Shown here one piece after another: positions 26,412 through 34,216 of a DNA stretch of 64,000 bases. Within the stretch, counting starts at the first letter, position 1. Each line of letters starts with the position of its first letter. Below the pieces are notes generated by a model. The model did not search any database. It had not been told where the DNA came from and saw nothing but the letters and a program-made list of their open reading frames with translations. The stretch is from Zestomonas carbonaria (lineage in GTDB: Bacteria; Pseudomonadota; Gammaproteobacteria; Pseudomonadales; Pseudomonadaceae), in the NCBI RefSeq assembly GCF_904061905.1, contig NZ_CAJFCI010000076.1, forward strand, positions 62,001-126,000. The letters are read 5' to 3'. Made by a program: the position numbers and the translations under genes.

Positions 26412-26972
26412 ATGCCGGGATCATCGTTCGCCCTGATCGACGGAGACTTCGCCGACTTCCTGGCCGGCGACCTGCTGGTCAAGCCAGCACGCGAACCCTG
26501 GGAAAAGCGCGGCTACTACGCCCTGCGCCGCTCGGTATTTTCCGAGGAGCAGCAACTGCTGGCGCAGGACAAGGACAGCCACGACTTCCAGGCCACGCCC
26601 ATCGTCGCAGTGGCCGGCAGTTGCGGGGTCGCCGACCGGGTAATCGGCGCGGTGCGCATCTACGAGCAGGAGCCCGGCCTGTGGTACGGCGGCCGGCTCT
26701 GCGTGGAGAAGGCCTATCGCCGCCACGGCATGATCGGCAAGGCACTGGTCAACGAAGCAGTGTCGCTGGCCATCGACATCGGCTGCCAGACCTTCCTGGC
26801 CACCGTGCAACTGGTCAACGAAAGCTACTTCCACAGCCTGCACTGGCACACCCTGGAACACATCGAGCTGCTCGGCCAGCCACATGTGCTGATGCAGGCC
26901 GAACTGTCCAGCTACCCGTTCATGCCGCGCGAAGTCTCGCTGCTGCCGCTCAAGGCGCGCCGTCATGGGTAG
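26412..26972 (+). CDS. nitE: GNAT-family N-acetyltransferase, MSMEG_0567 family N-terminal type (NitE)
   Basis: This 186-aa protein has a GNAT acyltransferase fold (RVIGAVRIYEQEPGLWYGGRLCVEKAYRRHGMIGKALVNEAV, with the R/Q-x-x-G-x-G/A-like acetyl-CoA loop in RRHGMIGKAL). In some Nit1C clusters it is fused to the following AIR-synthase-like protein; here they are separate genes overlapping by eight bases. It may acylate an amine in the cyanide pathway. The acceptor is unknown. Confidence 0.85.
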   Translation: MPGSSFALIDGDFADFLAGDLLVKPAREPWEKRGYYALRRSVFSEEQQLLAQDKDSHDFQATPIVAVAGSCGVADRVIGAVRIYEQEPGLWYGGRLCVEKAYRRHGMIGKALVNEAVSLAIDIGCQTFLATVQLVNESYFHSLHWHTLEHIELLGQPHVLMQAELSSYPFMPREVSLLPLKARRHG

Positions 26973-27990
26973 CGCCGCGCATCTGTCCCCGGCCGGCGTG
27001 CTCGATGCGCTGCTCGACGACCTGCGCAATACCCCGGCGATGCGCGCCAAGCAGGCGATCCAGCATCCCGCGCGGGCACTGTCGCTGTCACCGACCAGAG
27101 GCCGCGACTCGCTCTACGCCCTGCCCGGCGACGATACCGCGGCGATCCGCTGCGGCGAGCATTACCAGTTGCTGGCCATCGAAGGCATGTTGCCGGAGTT
27201 CGTGGCCGCCGCGCCCTGGTTCGCCGGCTGGTCGGCGGTGATGGCCAATGTCAGCGACATCACCGCCATGGGCGGACGGGCCACCGCCGTGGTCAATGCC
27301 TACTGGCATCACGATACCCAGGCCGCCAACGAGGTGCTGGCCGGTATCCGCGCCGCCTGTACTGCCTACGGGCTGATTCTCGCCGGCGGCCACACCAGCC
27401 AGAGCCCCGGCAATCCGGCGGCGCTGGCAGTGGCGATCACCGGCATCGCCAATCGCCTGCTGTCGACCCTGCATGTCGCACCCGGCCAGGTACTGGCCAT
27501 GGCGGTCGACCTGGACGGCCGCTGGCACGCCGATACGCCGTACTGGAAAGCCTTCGAGAACGTGCCCGGCGAGCGCCTGCGCAGCAAGCTCGACGTACTG
27601 CCGCGACTGGCCGAGGCCGGACTGCTGCACGCCGCCAAGGACATCAGCAATGCCGGGCTGCTCGGCACCTTGCTGATGCTGCTGGAACCCACCGGCTGCG
27701 GCGCCGAACTCGACCTCGACGCCCTGCCGCGTCCTGGCGATGGCGAGTTGTCGCGCTGGTTGCAGGCCTTTCCCAGCTACGGGTTCCTGCTGACGCTCGA
27801 CGAAACCGCCTGGACCGAGGTTCAGGCCGCCTTCGCCTTCCAGGGACTGAGCTGCGCACGCATCGGCCGGATCGACGCCAGCGCCCGGGTGTGGGTGCGC
27901 CTCGCCGACGAGCAGGCCGAGTTCTGGAACCTGGCCAGCACTCCGTTTACCGGATTCGTCCATCCCCAATCATCGAACGAGGAGCACTGA
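26965..27990 (+). CDS. nitF: AIR synthase/PurM-like protein, Sll0787/MSMEG_0567 C-terminal family (NitF)
   Basis: This 341-aa protein belongs to the PurM/SelD/ThiL-like ATP-binding superfamily. Motifs include LPGDDTAAIRC, a metal/ATP-binding DD, and WSAVMANVSDITAMGGRATAVVN plus ILAGGHTSQSPG. Such enzymes form an acyl-phosphate or iminophosphate. It starts eight bases inside nitE, in keeping with the fusion seen elsewhere. In the Nit1C context it could activate a carboxamide to a nitrile or the reverse. The reaction is not established. Confidence 0.87.
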   Translation: MGSAAHLSPAGVLDALLDDLRNTPAMRAKQAIQHPARALSLSPTRGRDSLYALPGDDTAAIRCGEHYQLLAIEGMLPEFVAAAPWFAGWSAVMANVSDITAMGGRATAVVNAYWHHDTQAANEVLAGIRAACTAYGLILAGGHTSQSPGNPAALAVAITGIANRLLSTLHVAPGQVLAMAVDLDGRWHADTPYWKAFENVPGERLRSKLDVLPRLAEAGLLHAAKDISNAGLLGTLLMLLEPTGCGAELDLDALPRPGDGELSRWLQAFPSYGFLLTLDETAWTEVQAAFAFQGLSCARIGRIDASARVWVRLADEQAEFWNLASTPFTGFVHPQSSNEEH

Positions 27991-27992
27991 AC

Positions 27993-28316
27993 ATGCCCGC
28001 CGTGAACTTCAAGGTGCGCTGGCCGGATGGCCAGGAAAGCATCGGCTATTCGCCTTCCACCGTGATCTACGAACACCTGCACAGCGGCACGCCCTATGCG
28101 CTGGAGGACTTCATGCAGCGCCTGGAGAACGCTCTCAACGCCGCCTCGGAGCGGGTCAAGGAGGTCAAGGGTTTCTATTGCAGCTCGGCGATGGACACCC
28201 TCGCCTCGCTCAAGTACCACGCGCGCCGATACGAAGAGGGCGGCGGCAACGTGCGGGTGATCGACATGCAGACGGCCCATGCGGGGCACGTCAGCGGCGG
28301 CTGGAGTTCGTTCTAG
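27993..28316 (+). CDS. nitG: MSMEG_0570-family nitrogen-starvation-response protein (NitG)
   Basis: This 107-aa protein has the MSMEG_0570 family pattern (VRWPDGQESIGYSPSTV, then YEEGGGNVRVIDMQTAHAG). It follows nitF by two bases with GAGGAG ahead of its ATG. No enzyme motif is visible. The C-terminal GHVSGGWSSF is highly conserved in the family. It is always found with Nit1C genes; role unknown. Confidence 0.87.
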   Translation: MPAVNFKVRWPDGQESIGYSPSTVIYEHLHSGTPYALEDFMQRLENALNAASERVKEVKGFYCSSAMDTLASLKYHARRYEEGGGNVRVIDMQTAHAGHVSGGWSSF

Positions 28317-28401
28317 CCGGCCAGCCATACCACACGCGGAGCGATCCGCCGATTTCCATCGAGACCGGCCCCCTCCGGACCGGAATATTCAGGAGTTCCC
28401 C

Positions 28402-29670
28402 ATGCCCACCGCACTCAAATCCGTCCAGGTTCCTCACTACAGCGTGCTCATCGTCGGTGGTGGCCAGGCCGGACTGTCCGCCAGCCACTACCTGCAACAG
28501 AAGAATATCGATCACCTTGTGCTGGAAAAGCACAGCCTCACCCATAGCTGGCGCACCCAGCGCTGGGATGCCTTCTGCCTGGTCACGCCGAATTGGCAAT
28601 GCGCGCTTCCCGGCTATCCCTACTCCGGCGACGACCCGCACGGCTTCATGAAGCGCGAGGAAATCATCGACTACCTGGACGGCTTCATCCGCAGCGTCAA
28701 CGCGCCGGTACGCGAAGGCGTCAGCGTCCAGCGCGTCAGCCCCCGCCCCCAGGGTGGCTACGCGGTCCAGACCAGCGCCGGCGAATTCAGCGCCGACCAG
28801 GTCATCGTCGCGTCCGGCGGCTACCACACGCCGATCATTCCGCGCCTGGCCGAGCGACTGCCCGCCGGAATAACGCAGATCCATTCCGAGCAATACCGCA
28901 ACCCGCAGGCGCTGCCGGAAGGCAACGTGCTGGTGATAGGCTCCGGCCAGTCCGGCGCGCAGATCGCCGAGGACCTGCATCTGGCCGGGCGCAAGGTCTA
29001 CCTGGCGGTCGGCGACGCACCGCGCTGCGCTCGCTTCTACCGGGGCAGGGATGTGGTCGACTGGCTGGCGGAGATGGGCTACTACGACATCGGCGTCGAC
29101 CAGCATCCCCTGCGCGAAGGCGTGCGTGACAATACCAACCACTACGTCACCGGCCGCGATGGCGGGCGAGACATCGACCTGCGCAAGTTCGCCACCGAGG
29201 GCATGGAACTGTTCGGCCTGCTCAAGGACCTGGACGGCGACAAACTGATCTTCTCCACCGACCTGGAAACCAAGCTGGACGCCGCCGACGCGGTCTACAA
29301 CCGCATCAACGCCAGCATCGACAAGTACATCGAAGAGAACCGCATCGACGCCCCGGCCGGCGAGGTCTACCAGCCGGTCTGGCGCCCGTCGCAGGAGCGC
29401 GCGACCCTGGACCTCGGCGCGGCCGGCATCACCAGCATCATCTGGTGCATCGGCTTCACCCCGGACTTCTCCTGGCTCGACGCCGGCGTCTTCAACGGCC
29501 GCGGCCAGCCGGTACACAATCGTGGCGTCACCGCCCTCGCCGGCCTGTATTTCCTAGGCCTGCCATGGCTGTACACCTGGGGCTCAGGTCGCTTCTCCGG
29601 AGTTGCACGCGACGCCGAGTACCTGGTCGAGCAGATCGCCCAGCGCCAGCACAAGGCGGCCGCAGGCTGA
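28402..29670 (+). CDS. nitH: FAD/NAD(P)-dependent monooxygenase, MSMEG_0569 family (NitH)
   Basis: This 422-aa flavoprotein resembles the YUC/FMO-type monooxygenases. It has an N-terminal FAD motif (VGGGQAGLSASHYL, about residues 18-31) and a second NADP-type Rossmann motif (IGSGQSGAQIAEDL, about 176-189), with LGLPWLYTWGSGRFSG near the end. It is the last gene of the cluster, preceded by AGGAG. It probably oxidises an intermediate of cyanide assimilation or a cyano-ketone. There is no clear terminator after it. Confidence 0.9.
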   Translation: MPTALKSVQVPHYSVLIVGGGQAGLSASHYLQQKNIDHLVLEKHSLTHSWRTQRWDAFCLVTPNWQCALPGYPYSGDDPHGFMKREEIIDYLDGFIRSVNAPVREGVSVQRVSPRPQGGYAVQTSAGEFSADQVIVASGGYHTPIIPRLAERLPAGITQIHSEQYRNPQALPEGNVLVIGSGQSGAQIAEDLHLAGRKVYLAVGDAPRCARFYRGRDVVDWLAEMGYYDIGVDQHPLREGVRDNTNHYVTGRDGGRDIDLRKFATEGMELFGLLKDLDGDKLIFSTDLETKLDAADAVYNRINASIDKYIEENRIDAPAGEVYQPVWRPSQERATLDLGAAGITSIIWCIGFTPDFSWLDAGVFNGRGQPVHNRGVTALAGLYFLGLPWLYTWGSGRFSGVARDAEYLVEQIAQRQHKAAAG

Positions 29671-29850
29671 ACATCACCGACCGGTTCAGGCTGCTTGCCG
29701 GGCATCACGGCGAACAGCCTGCACCGGCCGGCCGAGAACGCACAGGAAGGCTTGGCGCATGCGCTCACTGTCGTCGAAACCGGTTTCCGAGAATCACATC
29801 CATCGGCAGGCGGATCCAAGAGGCAGGACAGCCGTCATGCGGAAAACGAA

Positions 29851-30513
29851 CTACTGCTGCAAGAACAGTTGTCTCTGCCCAAGATCCACACCCGCCCAAT
29901 CGCACAAATAGTGCAGATTCAAAATGTAATCCGCGATTTCATGCTTGTTGATAGTGCCCGTGGCCCTCCTCAGGGAGAACACATGGTCATAGTCGATAGC
30001 CCCCGCAACCCTGACGACCTCACCGATATCGGGATCATCGGCACCAAGGAGCGCAGGGTTCTCCGACACCTGCTTAAGAATCGACGCAGACATTTTCGGG
30101 AGCGCATAGCTGTTGAACTCCCAGTCCGCACGCCTTATTTCTTGCTGCTCCTCAACCAGCCGCCCCATCTTGGGCACTATGCTCTTGCATTCGCTGGAAA
30201 GAACCGCACGAATCCTCGGCACGTAGTCAGAACTCACTCCACCGCCCGCAACTTCGATCTTTTTCTCTATCCGGGCCGCCTGTTCGGAAGCAACCCGGGA
30301 GTCATTTTTCGCGTCGATATACTGATAGATTGAAAATGCAAACCCGACAATGCTGAGCAATGCCAACAAGCCAGTCGCAAATGGATGCTTGCCAAGCAAC
30401 TCGATAAACGACTTCCCAGCCTTTAGCCAAAAACCGACCGAAGCTCGTTTCTCTTCACGAGAGGCATTGCCAGAAGCCTCCTCTGCCCTCTCCAGGCCCG
30501 GATCATTTTCCAT
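29851..30513 (-). CDS. Hypothetical protein with one transmembrane helix
   Basis: This protein of about 220 aa has an acidic N-terminus, one transmembrane helix (FATGLLALLSIVGFAFSIY) and a C-terminal helical domain of unknown function. The base composition (AT-richer, many AAG/GAA codons) differs from the neighbours, suggesting transfer. Several start codons are possible; ATG 30513 is chosen, with ATG 30528 and 30558 as alternatives. It stands alone between the Nit1C cluster and a repeat-rich gap. Its function is unknown. Confidence 0.6.
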   Translation of the reverse strand: MENDPGLERAEEASGNASREEKRASVGFWLKAGKSFIELLGKHPFATGLLALLSIVGFAFSIYQYIDAKNDSRVASEQAARIEKKIEVAGGGVSSDYVPRIRAVLSSECKSIVPKMGRLVEEQQEIRRADWEFNSYALPKMSASILKQVSENPALLGADDPDIGEVVRVAGAIDYDHVFSLRRATGTINKHEIADYILNLHYLCDWAGVDLGQRQLFLQQ

Positions 30514-30558
30514 CCCCTCATCCCCCATCCGAAATGTGGGACAGCCCGACGTGGCCAT

Positions 30559-30835
30559 CCATAAGCCACTATAGCCATCATCCGGGAGGTCCTATGGCAG
30601 CTTGTGGCTTCTGGTCTGGTCGAGAGGCCCTATCGGGGGCCCAACTGCAGTGCCGTGGCGCTGCTGCCAGGCGGGAGGACAAACCCTACCCGAACCGACA
30701 ACCACCGTAGGGTGGGAAACCGCGAAACGTTTCCCGCCAGGAACAACCAGGCCACCTTGCTGAAAAGCGTCCCGCCGGACGAAGAAACTTCTGGATCCCC
30801 GCGTGCGCGGGAATGACGGCTTTTCCAGGGCTGTC
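30559..30835. repeat. Intergenic repeat-rich region
   Basis: No gene is supported. The stretch at 30704-30755 (CCGTAGGGTGGGAAACCGCGAAACG) and the hairpin CCCCGCG-TG-CGCGGG at 30796-30811 are typical of dispersed intergenic repeats in Proteobacteria. An ORF crossing this region is in the repeats and is not credited. Confidence 0.6.
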
Positions 30836-31471
30836 CTAGATCGAAATAAGCCCATGCTCCAGCGCGTACTTCATCAGCGCGGCGGGTTTGTCGATGTTCA
30901 ACTTGCGCCTGATGCTCAACCTGTAGGTTTCGACGGTGCGGACGCTGATATCCAGTTCGCGCGCCATTTCCTTGTTGTTGAAGCCCTTGGCGATCATCGA
31001 CAGGACCTGGATCTCCCTCGGGGTCAGTTCGTTTTCTTCGCGTTTGTTGGTCGCCAGCTTGCGGGCGACCTCGGGGCTGTAGAAGCTTCCGCCGGCGACG
31101 ATGGCTTCGATGGCGGCGATCAGTTCCTGTGAGGGCGCGTTCTTCAGGACGTAGCCGAAAGCGCCCGCGCTGATGGAGGTGCGCACGTACTCCTGGTTGT
31201 CGTACATGCTCAGGATGAGGATCTTGATGCCGGGATAGAGGCTGCAGAGCTTCTTCGTCAGCTCCAGCCCGTTCATGTCGTCCTTCAGGCCGATGTCCAC
31301 GAGCAGCAGGTCGATTTCCGTCGACTGGAGCAGTTCGAGCGCTTCGGTTCCGGACTCGGCCTGCGCCACCACGTCGAAATGCGGCATGGCCGAAAGCAGC
31401 GAATTCACACCATCGCGCACCAGCGCATGGTCATCGATCAGCGCGATTCTTATCGGCTTGGAATCGCTCAT
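30836..31471 (-). CDS. NarL/LuxR-family response regulator
   Basis: This 211-aa regulator has a receiver domain (acidic ALIDDHALVRDG, phospho-Asp in LLVDIGLKDD, Lys in YVLKNA) and a LuxR-type helix-turn-helix (LTPREIQVLSMIAKGFNNKEMARELDISVRTVE, split at residues 145-180). It lies 33 bases downstream of its kinase on the same strand. It may control cstA, which lies a few kilobases away; that is inferred from carbon-starvation transporters being regulated by Cache-type kinases elsewhere. Confidence 0.94.
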   Translation of the reverse strand: MSDSKPIRIALIDDHALVRDGVNSLLSAMPHFDVVAQAESGTEALELLQSTEIDLLLVDIGLKDDMNGLELTKKLCSLYPGIKILILSMYDNQEYVRTSISAGAFGYVLKNAPSQELIAAIEAIVAGGSFYSPEVARKLATNKREENELTPREIQVLSMIAKGFNNKEMARELDISVRTVETYRLSIRRKLNIDKPAALMKYALEHGLISI

Positions 31472-31504
31472 GCGGGCCTCTTGCCGTTATTCGTCGCGAG
31501 CGCA

Positions 31505-32851
31505 TCAAGCTCTTTGCAGGGGTATTTCAACGTAGAGTTCCGTGCGGCCGGGTGAGGAGGAAACCGTGAATGAACCTCGATGATGGTCCACGCGTTCCCT
31601 GATATTCCTGAGGCCTATTCCCTGGCTCTTTTCCATCAGGACAGGGCTGAATCCCACACCGTTGTCTTCTATACGAAGCGCAATGGCGTTCTTCGCGTTC
31701 AACATCGAAATTATAACCGTGCTGGCTTTCGAGTGACGCTCGATATTGGCCAGGGCCTCCTGGATGATCCTGAACAGAGTGACGGATACGTTCTTGTCGA
31801 CCGGGGCGTCGTCGAGGTGGCGTTCATAGTGCGTGGGGATGTCAGTGCGCTGTTCGAACTCGGCAACGAGTTGGTCGATGGCCGGCAGGAGGCCGAGGGT
31901 ATCGAGCAGCGACGGGCGCAGATCGTGAGAGATGCGCCGGATCTCGCCGATGGCTTCGCCCAGCCGAGAGATGCCCGAACGGAGGTTCTCCAGCCCCTTT
32001 TCCTGGCCGTTCTGGAGTTCCAGGCTGGCCAGTTCGAACTGGAACTTGATGGAAACCAGTTGCTGGCTGATGCCATCGTGCAGCTCGCGGGAAACCCGGG
32101 ATCGCTCCTCTTCCTGGAGGGTCACGATGCGCTGGTTGAGGGCGTAGAGCTTGCGGTCGGCCAGGCGATGCTCGCTGACGTTGAGCATCAGGCCACCGGC
32201 GAACACCACCAGCACGGCGATCATCGCGAAGGACGAGATCGCCAGCACCGTGGTCAGCACGCCGGAAGCCACTTCTTCCCGTGACTTCCGCGTCGCCACC
32301 TCGACGTCGTCGATGTAGATGCCGGTACCGAACATCCAGTCCCAGCGGTCGAGCATCACCACGTAGGAAAGCTTTTCGGTCACCTGCCGCGTCGAGGGCT
32401 TTTCCCAGGTGTAGCGCTGGAACCCATCGCCATGCTGGGCGCTTTCCAGCAGGGCTTGAATGACCGGCAGGCCATTATTGTCGGTCATGCCCAGGAGGTC
32501 CTTGCCCACCAGGTGGGCCTGCCTCGGATGCATGAGGTTCTTCCCTTCGCGGGTATACACGAAGAAGTAACCATCCACTCCGAAGTTCGCGCGCGCCAGC
32601 ATATCGAGCGCCTGGCTCTTGATGGCTTCGTCGTTCCTGCCACTTTCGTACAGGGGGGCGATCAGGCTCGACGCGAGCTCGATATAGTTTTTGAGCTCGG
32701 CCTGTTTCGCCGCCATGATGCTGCTTTCGATCAACTTCGCCTGTTCTTCTTCCAGTTTTCGGCTTTGCGCGAAAACCAGAACACAGATGAAGAGCACCGA
32801 GATAATGAGCGGCAGGACGCTCAGCGTGACGATCTTGTATTTAAGCTGCAT
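31505..32851 (-). CDS. Histidine kinase with Cache sensor domain (NarL partner)
   Basis: This 448-aa inner-membrane kinase has an N-terminal helix (residues 9-27), a periplasmic single-Cache domain (ANFGVDGYFFVYTREGKNLMHP; RWDWMFGTGIYIDDVE), a second helix (about 198-222), a HisKA_3 dimer domain (SRELHDGISQQLVSIKF) and a HATPase domain (EDNGVGFSP; GIGLRNIRERV). Cache domains of this type sense small carboxylates or amino acids. It is the first gene of the pair. Neighbouring cstA makes pyruvate or a similar acid a plausible ligand. Confidence 0.94.
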   Translation of the reverse strand: MQLKYKIVTLSVLPLIISVLFICVLVFAQSRKLEEEQAKLIESSIMAAKQAELKNYIELASSLIAPLYESGRNDEAIKSQALDMLARANFGVDGYFFVYTREGKNLMHPRQAHLVGKDLLGMTDNNGLPVIQALLESAQHGDGFQRYTWEKPSTRQVTEKLSYVVMLDRWDWMFGTGIYIDDVEVATRKSREEVASGVLTTVLAISSFAMIAVLVVFAGGLMLNVSEHRLADRKLYALNQRIVTLQEEERSRVSRELHDGISQQLVSIKFQFELASLELQNGQEKGLENLRSGISRLGEAIGEIRRISHDLRPSLLDTLGLLPAIDQLVAEFEQRTDIPTHYERHLDDAPVDKNVSVTLFRIIQEALANIERHSKASTVIISMLNAKNAIALRIEDNGVGFSPVLMEKSQGIGLRNIRERVDHHRGSFTVSSSPGRTELYVEIPLQRA

Positions 32852-32911
32852 GAGTTCTCACCTGATGCCTGCCATGGTTCTGCGCATCGAAGACCGGATC
32901 GCCTGACTTCT

Positions 32912-33880
32912 TCAGCGCTGGGCTTCCTCGAAGCCCGCGCGGATCTTCTCTTCCGGCAGTTGGTCGCCGATGAACACGATCACGCTTTCCCGCGCCTCGC
33001 CCTCCTTCCACTCCGCATCCCAGTCGAAGCCATAGAGCCGCAGCACGCCCTGGAACACCATCCGCCGCTCCTCGCCGGCGATGGCCAGCACGCCCTTGTA
33101 GCGCAGCAGGGAGTTGCCGTGCTCTTCCAGCAATTGCTCCATGAAGGCACTGAGCCTGTCGATATCCAGCGGTCGCTCGCTCTTCAGCACCAGGGTGCCG
33201 ATGCGGTCGGGCGTGCCGGCCGGGGTCAGCGGGCTCAGCACGGGACCGACATCGGCGTTGAGGTTGAAGCCACGCACGTCCAGCAGCTCGGCCAGGTCGA
33301 TGCGGCCGTGGTCGACCATGCGGATCGGCGAGCGTCGGTTGATCCGCTGCAGGCGCGTGTGGAGCGTCTCGAAGGCGGCCTCGTCCACCAGGTCGCGCTT
33401 GCTCACCAGGATGCGGTCGGCGAAACCGACCTGGGCCTGGGCAGTGGGTTCGGCCAGGTGGCGCTCGGCGTTGGCGGCGTCCACCAGGGTGATGATGCCG
33501 TCCAGCACATAGCGCTCGCAAAGCGCCTCGTCGGCGAAGAAAGTCTGGGCGATGGGCGCCGGGTCGGCCACCCCGGTGCACTCGATCACCAAGCGGTCGA
33601 AGGCGATCTCTCCGCTGTCCAGCCTCTCCAGCAGGACGAACAGCGCCTTTTCCAGCTCGACATGGATGGAGCAGCAGACGCAGCCGTTGGCCAGCGTCAT
33701 CACCTGCACCGGCTCGTCGCCGAGCAACTGGCCGTCGATCGGCGTCTCGCTGAATTCGTTCTCGATCACCGCGATCTTCAGGCCGTGTTCAGCCTTGAGG
33801 ATGTGTTTCAGCAAAGTGGTCTTGCCGGCACCAAGGAAGCCACTGAGCACGGTGACCGGAATGGGGAAATGGGAAGACAT
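32912..33880 (-). CDS. CobW/YjiA-family P-loop GTPase metallochaperone
   Basis: This 322-aa GTPase of the COG0523 family has Walker A GFLGAGKTT (residues 14-22), metal-binding CXCC motif in NGCVCCSIH, ECTGVADP and a C-terminal CobW domain. Members deliver zinc or other metals to client proteins. It follows cstA-ybdD on the same strand, separated by a terminator-like hairpin; the three genes are neighbours in many Proteobacteria, but the functional link is unclear. Confidence 0.93.
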   Translation of the reverse strand: MSSHFPIPVTVLSGFLGAGKTTLLKHILKAEHGLKIAVIENEFSETPIDGQLLGDEPVQVMTLANGCVCCSIHVELEKALFVLLERLDSGEIAFDRLVIECTGVADPAPIAQTFFADEALCERYVLDGIITLVDAANAERHLAEPTAQAQVGFADRILVSKRDLVDEAAFETLHTRLQRINRRSPIRMVDHGRIDLAELLDVRGFNLNADVGPVLSPLTPAGTPDRIGTLVLKSERPLDIDRLSAFMEQLLEEHGNSLLRYKGVLAIAGEERRMVFQGVLRLYGFDWDAEWKEGEARESVIVFIGDQLPEEKIRAGFEEAQR

Positions 33881-33951
33881 CGGTTATTCCTCGGCATCGG
33901 GAGCGGCTACAGGATCGATGTGCCCGCTCCCGGAGGCCTGTCGGCCAAATG

Positions 33952-33978
33952 AAAAGCGCCACGACGAAGCGTGGCGCT
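33952..33978 (-). terminator. Terminator after ybdD
   Basis: AGCGCCACG and CGTGGCGCT flank a six-base loop, followed on the minus strand by TTTTC. It would end the cstA-ybdD transcript before the GTPase gene. Confidence 0.7.
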
Positions 33979-33999
33979 CAGGTTACCGCAACCAACCGG

Positions 34000-34203
34000 T
34001 CAGCAGCAGCGTACGGGGCGTCCCTTGCCACCGCCGTAGCGGGCTTCCTGCCGCTCGCGGAAGAACTCCTCGTAGGCCATGACCGGCTTGTCCGGGTGCT
34101 TGCTGCGCATGTGCTCGACGTAGGTGTCGTAGTCGGGCATGCCCACCAGCATGCGGGCAGCCTGGCCCAGATACTTACCCATGCGGCTCAGGTCGTTGAA
34201 CAT
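34000..34203 (-). CDS. ybdD: YbdD/YjiX-family small protein
   Basis: This 67-aa protein matches the YbdD/YjiX family (MVGMPDYDTYVEHMRSKHP, MAYEEFFRERQEARYG) and ends in two cysteines (RCC). It starts 13 bases after the cstA stop, as in E. coli where ybdD follows cstA. The role is unknown; it is thought to assist the CstA transporter. Confidence 0.93.
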   Translation of the reverse strand: MFNDLSRMGKYLGQAARMLVGMPDYDTYVEHMRSKHPDKPVMAYEEFFRERQEARYGGGKGRPVRCC

Positions 34204-34216
34204 GCGCAGCGTCTCC

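Noticed and set aside
30592..30855. Open frame of 87 codons on the minus strand
   Set aside because: It lies entirely in intergenic repeats with hairpins and has no ribosome site.
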